Notes under the pieces: generated by a model
What the model was told of the DNA's origin: nothing
Databases searched by the model: none
The model's input: the letters and a program-made list of their open reading frames with translations, nothing else
Shown here: positions 31,856 through 38,870 of the stretch, in pieces
How positions within the stretch are numbered: position 1 is the first letter of the stretch
How the letters are laid out: each line of letters starts with the position of its first letter
NCBI GenBank assembly: GCA_018296165.2
Contig: JACKQL020000227.1
Location: 1 to 38,870, forward strand
Origin: Termitomyces sp. T153
Lineage: Eukaryota > Basidiomycota > Agaricomycetes > Agaricales > Lyophyllaceae
DNA length: 38,870 nt
Reading direction: 5' to 3'
Program-made: the position numbers and the translations under genes

Positions 31856-32986
31856 TCACTCCCTCCCCGAACCTCCCGGAAACCCAACCCCCAGGTCGAC
31901 CTCCATCTGGGCCCGCACCACCGCTAGGATCTCCGCCAACCCCGGCAATGCCTCCCCCGCGTCGGCCGCCACCTCCCACCACGACCCCGGGGCCACCGCA
32001 TTGCGTCGCCGATGCCCCGCCAGCAACCTCTCCAACCGCGCCATTCCCTGCTGCAACTCCGGAGGCTGGACCGCGGACCCCTGCGTCAACCCGTCCTGAA
32101 TCAACGCGAACGCCGCGGAGGCACCGTCCAAGAGGACCCGATGCTCCCGCACCCAGCCTAAACTCCGAAAATGAACCGTCAATAACGAACGAAGGAACGG
32201 GAGACAACTCACGAAGAATCCCCGCGCGACCCGAGGCGGCCTCGTTGGCCAACCAATCCTCCCTCCGCCTCGCCGCCTCCAGCTCCGCCCACAACGCATC
32301 CCCCTCCGGAACTCGTCCCCGCCCCTCCGCTTCCCCCGCGGGTTGCCCCTCCACCTGCGCCAGACGCTCCCGCAGACCCCGCACCTCTAGCGCCCGCTCC
32401 GTCGCCACGCGCACCAAAGTATTCCTCTCCCGCTCCATCGCTTCCTTCTCCGTCCGCGCCGCGTCACGATCCTCCCTCGCCCGGCGGAGCTCCCCCTCCC
32501 GTACTGCCAACGACGTCGTCAAGGCCTCCACCTGCTTGCAAAGGAAGACCTCCGTGATTGAAGGAATCGGCGCGGAGGGACTCGACGACCGCTCCGAGGG
32601 AACGCCAGGGACAGGGGAAAAGAGGGAAGACTCAGGAGGCCCCGCCGACAACTCGCGCCCACGCGGCCTCTTGCTGGGTCCCGCCCCCGAGGGTGGGGAA
32701 GCTCGACGCTTTCCCCGAACCACCACCGAAGACGCCCCCTTCCCCTTTGGCACCGCGGGACGAAACTTGGTCCGCTTCGGAACCCCCGGAAAGTCCACCA
32801 CTACTACTACGGACGACTCTACCGGAACCCCGTTAACCATCCCGAAAGGAAAATTCGACAACACTTACGACTCCGGTCCCTAACGCTACCCCAGCGCCGA
32901 CGCTCGAACTCCTCACCCCCACTGTCATACACCACCACCTCGTCTAAATCGGCGGGAGAAACCACTGGAACGCTGGGGGAAGACAT
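31856..32986 (-). CDS. Intact three-exon antisense gene of element F, coiled-coil protein, 341 aa
   Basis: Exons: 32986-32869, 32818-32213, 32157-31856. Introns are 50 bp (GTAAGT...GTAG) and 55 bp (GTGAGT...TTAG). The total of 1026 bp gives 341 aa with no internal stop. The protein starts MSSPSVPVVSPADLDEVVVY, acidic at the N-terminus. A Ser/Pro/Lys/Arg-rich part with a nuclear-signal-like KRRASPP and SKRPRGREL follows at about residues 73-95. A long heptad-like region at about 128-193 (LAVREGELRRAREDRDAART, LVRVATERALEVRGLRERL) suggests a coiled coil. The C-terminal 100 residues are helical and hydrophobic (VREHRVLLDGASAAFALIQD, QQGMARLERLLAGHRRRN). I do not recognise the family. The plus strand is also open here, but only as a mirror of GC-rich coding. 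Its survival inside a dead-looking element suggests recent selection or recent insertion. Confidence 0.8.
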
Positions 32987-33183
32987 GACGAAATTTGGGA
33001 AACCCCGGGGCACGCCCAAAGCTTTAAATTGAGTGAGGAGGACCCTGACGAAACGGCGGCCGCGCTTCGACTTCGCCTCCCACGCCGCTATCACTCGCTG
33101 CGGATTGATCAATATTGCTCGGCTTCGACTCCCACGCCCCGCCGACCCCCGTCCTGCCCCGCGTCTCGAAGGGTCTCGACGCT
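32987..33183. other. Element F region upstream of the antisense gene
   Basis: About 200 bp between the antisense start and the polypurine tract. It would hold the antisense promoter or 5' untranslated region unless that lies in the 3' LTR. No clear minus-strand TATA box is seen. Confidence 0.4.
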
Positions 33184-33193
33184 GAAAGGGGGG
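33184..33193 (+). other. Polypurine tract of element F
   Basis: GAAAGGGGGG lies three bases before the 3' LTR start TGTCACG. It gives the element's plus orientation. Confidence 0.75.
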
Positions 33194-33196
33194 TGA

Positions 33197-34360
33197 TGTC
33201 ACGACCCGTTCCCCAAAACCCCGCACATCGTCCATCAAACCCCGAACCCCCAAAAGGACCCCCAACGCTCCGCCGAACTTCCGCCCATGCCCACGCCTAC
33301 TTCGGCTAACTCCGACACCTCCCCGGCTAACTCCGACGGCCCCCTGGCCAACTTCGGTGCCTGCCCCGCAGCCACTGACACTTACCCTGGGCTTCCCAAA
33401 CCCCGAGAACCACCCCCGCTATTCCTGATCTTCGCCCACCCATCATTAACTCAACACCCTGCTTCCTCCGACCTATTCCAGAATATCACGACAACCTCGG
33501 AACAACCCGCGATCCCATCAACGTATCAGCGCAGCACGATCTTCGATCACAACCGACACCCGCCCGCTCCGTCAAGCCCCGCCAAGCCCCGCCGCCACAG
33601 CCGACGTACCCCGAAGTCCTCCGGTAGTCAGTATATAAGTCATCGAGTAGCTCTTCGTACCCCGGTCTTGATATTGCTTAACGTTACCTATGGTCTGATT
33701 GCTTCCTTTTTGTGTTTCGTGTTCGTTTTCGTGTCTTTTTCTCCTTACTCTCAGTTTCCCGGTCTTATCTCAGTCTCCCGATCTTATCTCAGTCTCCCGG
33801 TCTTATCTCAGTCTCCCGGTCTTGTCTCGTCCCCTTTTCGTTATCGTTCTCGTTATCGTTTCGTACCTCCACTCGAATCTACTCTTGTTCCATAATGTCT
33901 CGTCCAACGCCGTCTCAGTGACATCGTCTGACCCTTGTGCCCAATTCTTCATCAACCCTAACGACCTCACGAACTCCACGATTATAATTACGAACCCCGA
34001 CACCCCTTACCAGGTCCGAACCTCACTCTTCGCTCGGTCCCGGACTCCATCAACTCCAAATGATCTCCCATCAAACCCCGGCTCCGCCCCCATTGATCAC
34101 ACAGCCACCTACTCCCTTGCTTCCGCAAATCTCCCGTACGGCCTTCTGCCTGAACCCCGCCAAGACCGTCTCATTTCCCCACAATCCGACTTCTCCGGAC
34201 CTTCCCGGATCCGTCTGGATCACATCTCCCCAATTACCCGTGCAAACCACCAGGACCCAGATTGTCTTTGAGTGTCCGGTCACCAATGCAGGGGAATCAC
34301 GCCCGCCTAGTAAGGACTCGCCCAGTGCAGCTGCGCCCCCGAGGTCAGCGGACCCTGACA
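33197..34360 (+). repeat. Element F 3' LTR
   Basis: 1164 bp, the partner of 28246-29410, followed at once by the second GTCTT. Confidence 0.95.
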
Positions 34361-37236
34361 GTCTTCAGTTGGAATGGGGAAAACCCCATCAAGGCGCTCA
34401 CAGTGTTCATGATCGCGAAACGGATGCGGGGAAGGGTTCTTTTCCATCCCTTCTGGTTTCTGTTGACATGATACCTGATTGCCTGTACCACCGTCTTGTT
34501 TGTCCTCTCGCTCCCTCCATCAGTCTCAGGGTGGTAGGATGTGGACATTTTCAGCTTTATGCCGGTGAGTTTGTGTAGTTCCTTCCATACTTCTGCAATG
34601 AAAAGATGATCTCTGTCAGATATGATCTCGTCCATCAGCCCGTTCTTGCAATACCATTTGTCAAATAGGACTGTGGCGACCTGCGCAGCCAAAAACAACG
34701 AGTGTGTTGGGGCCAGCCTTATGTCCACTCCCATCAAGTCTGTCATGGACATGACTGTGTCCATGCCATCTTCCTTGGGCAGGGGCCCCATGAAGTCTAT
34801 CCCTACGACTGCAAATCTCTTGTCTGGGACTGGGAGGGGGTGTAGCGGACCCACTGGCTTCAACGTTCGATCCTTGTTCCTCTGGCAGGGAATGCACAAT
34901 GGTATGTATGCCTGCTCCAAATCACGCCTCATGTTCGGCCAGTAATATGAGTTCCGCAGTGCATGGTAACTCTTTTCGAATCCGAAATGACCCAGGTTGT
35001 CATGGGCCAGATGGTATAACGTCTTCCAGATGTGGGTGTTGTTTGGGATTAGGAGCCATCATCCCACATATATGAGGCCATTCTTTTCACATGCCCCCTC
35101 TATGCTTCCCATCTCGATGTCCCTGAGCACCTGCTTGGCGAAGGTATCTCCTTTGTATCCGGTGACAATCTCCTTCAAGAACTTTTCATCTGTTGTAATA
35201 CGTAGTGCACCTCCTGCGATCTTGATCTTTGGCAGTAAGTGGGTGTACGCAAGTGTACATGCTGTGAACACTGCATTGGGGCTCCCCTCTGGCATATGCA
35301 ACAGCGCATCAGCCACGGTGTTGTCCTCCCCTCATATGTACACAATCTCATAGTCGAAATCGGCCAAGAACATCGACCACCTTGCCTGCCATCGAGACAT
35401 TTTCTTCTGTGACTGGAAATACTCCAGCATCTGATGGTCAGTGTAGACTTTGAAGTGTATGCCTAGGAGACTGGACCTCCACCTTTTCAGAGCTTTCACA
35501 ATCGCCAGGAGTTCTCGCTCATGGACTGGGTAATTTTTCTCTGCTGAGTTTAGTTGGTATGAGTCATATGCCACTGGTCTCACAGATTCCCAGGTATCTC
35601 CAAAGCTGAGGACTGCTCCTGTTCTCCAATCACTAGCGTCAGTGGTCACGAAGATCTTCTTGGTGGAATCCTCATAGTCAATGATGGTGAGGCATTTGGC
35701 ACTGGTAACTATTCGTTTAATCTCATCAAAAGCCCTCTGGTGCTTGTCTGTCCACTCAGGGAACAATCAGTCGCACTCTTTTGTGGTCAATGGTGTGAGA
35801 ATGCTTGTGTGTTCTGCCAGTGCAGGTAGGAAAGCTGCCAAGTATCTCATGAGGCCCAGAAAACCGCGTACATTTGTAGCAGTCTTTGGCCTCGGCCACC
35901 ACTGGATTTTGTCTATCTTGCATGGATCGGCTGTGATGCCCTCTGCAAATATTGTATGCCCAAGGAAGGCAATCTCCGTGGCAAAAAGAACAGATTTATC
36001 CAAGTTGCAGTATAGACCAGCTTTTCACAGGGCTTTGAGTACTCTTCTGACGTTCTCTTCGTGTTCCTCCACAGACTCTGACCATATGACTACATCATCC
36101 ATGTATACGTAGCATATCTTCCCTATCAGCTCCCGCAATGCATCTGTGGCCCACCTTTGGTGCGTCGATGGCGCGTTGCACCCACCCATGGGCATGACTG
36201 TCCATTCATACAGTCCCCAGGGTGTGCAGACTGCTGTGAGATATATATCGTCGGGATGGACTCGTGTTTGAAAGAATGAGTTTGTCATGTCCAGTTTTCC
36301 AAAAATCTTACCCTTTCCACAGGCAGCAAGGATGTCCTCTACCAGTGGCAGGGGATAATTGTCCCAGATGGTGTTTTTGTTCAGTTCTCAATAGTCATTC
36401 ACCCATCGTGGGAGTATTGTTGGATCCAGGACTCCATTGTGATATTTCGGGATGCAGAAAGATGGTGATGCAAATTTGGAAGAAGAGGGTCATAATCTGC
36501 TGGCAGCGAGGTGCTCATCCAACAGTTTCTTCCAGGCTTCGTGGTATTTCTTGGGTGCTGCATAGCCCCGTGCATTGACCACCTTGTGAGGGTCTTTGAG
36601 CCAAATTTGGTGGTGTATATTGTTGGGCACAGCCTGTATGTCTGGCAACCTGGCTGGAAATCGGTCTGCATATTGCTCTTTCAGTTCCACATCTTTCTTC
36701 TGAAGCTTTTCTTGAAAAGCCAGACCTTCGATGTGCTCCAGCACCATCATGAGTATAGTCTTGGGGTCAGGTGCTTCCCTTCCCTCTAATTCGGGTGTGG
36801 ACCCCTGCTCTGTAGTGTTCTCTGGGCTGGGGTTAGAGGCCTTGCCTTCATATGATTTTCTCTTCTTCTTTGGCAGTTTTGTGTTCTGTATTGGCTCTGA
36901 CCTTGGTGGTGGTGGAGCCATGATGTCGAATCCTGTTCTCTTGTCAATTGTGGTTCAGGCATGTACATCAAGCACGATTTGCTTGCTGGACAGAAATGGG
37001 ATTCCCAGGAGTAGAGGTACAGGTAAGCCAACATTTATTTTTGCCCTACTGACTCCTGATGACCACACTCCCTTCCCTGCCAACAGCTCCAGCTTAACAT
37101 ACTCCTTACAGTGTAGTGGTGATTCTGATAGGGATGTCAAGTTGTCCTCCTCCTTGGGCAGAGGAAAACGACAGAGCCCCAGGCAGGTGACCAGCGCATC
37201 AGAAATCACTGTAGAAGGACATCCATTATCAAGCAA
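34361..37236 (-). pseudogene. Element E protease, reverse transcriptase, RNase H and integrase core (first pol fragment)
   Basis: One minus-strand frame is broken only by TGA codons at 36955, 36490, 36388, 36025, 35767, 35332 and 35059 (lowest base of each). The protease phrase is LLDNGCPSTVIS with D-N-G at 37222-37230 instead of D-S/T-G. RT has ELNKNTIWDNYPLPLVEDIL, FGKLDMTNSFFQTRVHPDD and the catalytic YMDDV at 36091-36105. RNase H begins FVTTDASDWRTGAVLSFGD. Integrase shows HDNLGHFGFEKSYHALRNS to CIPCQRNK (HHCC), then D in GIDFMGP, D in IISDRDHLF and E in DGGSERTN. The fragment ends at FSPFQLKT, where F is inserted, and continues at 28245. Each TGA sits where related polymerases usually carry Arg, as CGA decay predicts. 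Confidence 0.93.
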
Positions 37237-38614
37237 GGCCTTGACAGAAATAGGAAAGGAGGATGGATGGGCTGGAGAGTTTGACCGTGGCCTTCATGTG
37301 TTGGCCAGTAAGAGGGGGGTCAGAAGGAGGGACATATGAGTTGCTGTCCGTGTTGTCGTCACGGATTTCCTCCACATACGTGTATCCTGCGACTGTTTTG
37401 TTTTTGGCAGCAAGTGCCATCTCGAGAGTGAGTGTCTTGTAATTCTTGGGGTCCAGCCAAGTGTTGTTGATCTTCATTGGGCATTTGTTCAGGTCCTCAG
37501 CATGGCTGCAGTAAAACACCTGGCATCGAGTACAGCCCTCGTGCTCCTTGAGGATCCTTTTTTCATCTTCTGTGAGCTGTGGGAGTCGCAAAATGTTTGC
37601 ATTCGCACTTGATCCCATCAAACTTGGGGATGGGGTGCGTGTGGGGGGATCTGAGAGGCATTCCATGAGTGGCTTGTGCTTCTGTCGTTCTGCTGCACGG
37701 GCAGCATTGTTGGCATCAATGAGGCATTGGGTGCGTGCATTTTCCTTGTGCAGATCCTCATCAAGCTCTGTGACTTTGCAAATCCAGTCTGGGAAGGTGG
37801 TGGCTATAAGGTTGGTGTTGTCGAGCTTGGCATGCAGGTCCGGGTTCATGTTCGCCTCGAGTTGTGCCTGGACAGATGCATCTGATAGACAGCACATCGA
37901 TTTGGTGTTTGCGAGGAGCGTGTTGAGGTTCTCAAGTTCTATTTGCCAATCTGCAAAAGGCTTGTTCCCCTGCTTAGATGACAGGAGCGTGTTGCGGATG
38001 CTGTGCTCCCATTTGCGTGGTAATGCATATTTTGCAAACTCAGTCAGATATTTGTCTAGCGAGAGGGCATCAATACGTGTCTGGTTGGCGTAATACCATT
38101 TCACAAAGTGCAGCTCCAGCATCCCGTCGGCAATGAACCTCATGATCTCCTCGGGCTTCTTCTCTGAGTGTTTCAGGTACCGGTGGCATGCGTTGGACCA
38201 TTCCTGGAATTTCTCGATGTCAAGCCGGCCCGGCGTGAGCATTGGACAGTCCTTGAGTTTGGAGACTTTTACTTCCGTGAGTGGATGATTGTCGGCAAGT
38301 GGCATCAGTGAGTCTGACAGCAGTGTTTGGCTATTGTGGCAGTGTTGATGGGTTGTGTGCGGCGCTGATGGCAATGAGCACAGGAGTTGGTATGAGTGGT
38401 TGGGGTACTCCGAGGACTCGTCTGAGTCTGAAGAATCCTTTTCTGAGCTTGAGAGCTCGGTGAGAGGTGAACGTGGAGGGGTTTGAAAATTTTTGTCTGT
38501 GGTTTCAGACGGCATGCAGCTCGTGTGAGCTGTATTCATGACTACCAAGGGAACCATGGCAGTTAGCATGGCTCTTCTTTGCACCTCCTGACGGGTAAGG
38601 AGAGAGGTGGGCAT
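37229..38614 (-). CDS. Element E gag, open 461-codon frame
   Basis: This is the capsid polyprotein of the chromovirus, starting at ATG 38614 and free of stops. The first 110 residues are Ser/Asp/Glu-rich. The middle is a helical capsid-like part (PGRLDIEKFQEWSNACHRYL, LDKYLTEFAKYALPRKWEHS, FADWQIELENLNTLLANT). Near residue 370 is a CCHC-like finger, CTRCQVFYCSHAEDLNKC, spaced C-x2-C-x6-H-x6-C rather than the usual C-x2-C-x4-H-x4-C. The 3' end overlaps the protease frame by up to about 60 bp, and pol lies one base further on (+1). This could be a programmed shift or an old indel. It is intact as a frame, but the element as a whole is dead because pol is split. Confidence 0.85.
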   Translation of the reverse strand: MPTSLLTRQEVQRRAMLTAMVPLVVMNTAHTSCMPSETTDKNFQTPPRSPLTELSSSEKDSSDSDESSEYPNHSYQLLCSLPSAPHTTHQHCHNSQTLLSDSLMPLADNHPLTEVKVSKLKDCPMLTPGRLDIEKFQEWSNACHRYLKHSEKKPEEIMRFIADGMLELHFVKWYYANQTRIDALSLDKYLTEFAKYALPRKWEHSIRNTLLSSKQGNKPFADWQIELENLNTLLANTKSMCCLSDASVQAQLEANMNPDLHAKLDNTNLIATTFPDWICKVTELDEDLHKENARTQCLIDANNAARAAERQKHKPLMECLSDPPTRTPSPSLMGSSANANILRLPQLTEDEKRILKEHEGCTRCQVFYCSHAEDLNKCPMKINNTWLDPKNYKTLTLEMALAAKNKTVAGYTYVEEIRDDNTDSNSYVPPSDPPLTGQHMKATVKLSSPSILLSYFCQGLA

Positions 38615-38682
38615 CGAAGGTTGATTTTGGCATGTCAGGGTGAAAATTTAATTTCGGACCGTTATTGGTGTCAAAAAAAAAG
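38615..38682 (-). other. Element E leader between 5' LTR and gag
   Basis: A 68-bp untranslated leader. After the LTR end (TTTCA) comes a T run, then TGACACCAATAACGGTCC. I cannot match a tRNA primer site with confidence. Confidence 0.5.
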
Positions 38683-38869
38683 TGAAAGGCTGACGGTTTA
38701 TCAGCCTCACTCAAACCAACAGACAAGACAACGGTTTCTTTGTTGTTTGTAAATTAGTTGAGAGAACAACAAGGGTGAGTTTCCAAATTGGTCTGGTATG
38801 TGTCATGTGACCCCACTTATCTCAACTTTACTTCTTGTTTTGTTGTGAGGATGCCCCAGCATCCTTACA
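38683..38869 (-). repeat. Element E 5' LTR
   Basis: 187 bp, the full partner of 16167-16353. The window ends one base after it, so the right flank of the nest and the rest of element C are outside. Confidence 0.9.
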
Positions 38870-38870
38870 G

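Larger units (their letters stand above)
28246..34360 (+). mobile_element. Element F: non-autonomous LTR element with an intact antisense gene
   Basis: The LTRs at 28246-29410 and 33197-34360 begin TGTCACGACC and end ACCCTGACA, with 5-bp inverted tips TGTCA/TGACA. GTCTT stands at both flanks (28241-28245 and 34361-34365), a perfect 5-bp target duplication. A polypurine tract at 33184-33193 and a TATA box set plus orientation. The internal 3.8 kb has no gag, protease, RT or integrase motif on either strand, so it must use proteins of another element, like the large LTR derivatives (LARDs) known in plants. It is GC-rich and keeps abundant CpG. It carries one spliced minus-strand gene. Confidence 0.93.
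16167..38869 (-). mobile_element. Element E: chromodomain Ty3/Gypsy element (chromovirus), split by B and F
   Basis: The outer element reads on the minus strand: 5' LTR 38683-38869, gag, protease, RT, RNase H, integrase, chromodomain, polypurine tract, 3' LTR 16167-16353. Both LTRs are 187 bp (TGTAAGG...TTTCA) with about nine differences, or 95% identity. B (16743-27940) and F (28246-34360) lie in its integrase and tail region. Without them the element is about 5.4 kb and the integrase frame joins exactly. The coding frame carries eight in-frame stops, all TGA. The base after the right LTR (G at 38870) is compatible with the left flank GCAGA as a 5-bp target duplication, but only one base is visible. 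Confidence 0.92.

Noticed and set aside
31771..32883. A 370-codon plus-strand open frame in element F
   Set aside because: It mirrors the antisense exons, is Pro/Arg/Thr-rich and low in information, runs through both minus-strand introns and has no domain. The minus-strand gene has exact splice sites and sensible protein features.

Overview
The window reads as a piece of a filamentous basidiomycete genome, most likely an agaricomycete. One housekeeping gene with several 49-72 bp introns is followed by about 33 kb of nested Ty3/Gypsy-type LTR retrotransposons. The species cannot be fixed from the sequence alone.

Layout. 1-2514 is unassigned. 2515-4964 (minus) is a complete seven-exon gene for translation initiation factor eIF2A, and the only clear host gene. 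4965-6134 is its upstream intergenic region. From about 6.1 kb the DNA becomes almost free of CpG and holds the oldest layer. This is a decayed Gypsy element ('C', about 6135-16166, plus strand) whose left LTR is split by an old LTR of a related family ('D', 7023-8141). Element C is cut at 16166 by a chromodomain Gypsy element ('E', 16167-38869, minus strand, 187-bp LTRs). E is itself split twice inside its integrase region. The first insert is an 11.2-kb Gypsy element ('B', 16743-27940, plus strand, LTRs of about 1.1 kb). The second is a 6.1-kb LTR element without gag or pol ('F', 28246-34360, LTRs of about 1.16 kb, perfect 5-bp target duplication GTCTT). Removing B and F leaves an E of about 5.4 kb with a continuous integrase reading frame.

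How the parts relate. The order of insertion is C/D, then E, then B and F. Decay follows that order. C has lost nearly all CpG and its frames. E has eight in-frame stops, all TGA, as expected from CGA-to-TGA deamination. B has mostly TGA stops. F carries an intact gene. The LTR pairs differ by about 5% (E), 2% (B) and 1% (F), and in B and F the substitutions I found are all transitions.

The most unusual content is that both young, unrelated elements carry a spliced gene on the strand opposite to their own transcription. B has a five-exon gene of about 599 codons with a cysteine-rich centre, now with three stops. F has an intact three-exon gene of 341 aa with a basic patch and a coiled coil. 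B is also saturated, in every frame and in its LTRs, with the hexamer TAGCGA/TCGCTA (about 40 copies by eye, against roughly 5-6 expected). F is rich in ACCCCG. One testable idea is that each antisense gene encodes a protein that binds its element's own CpG-containing motif, perhaps against silencing. That idea is inference.
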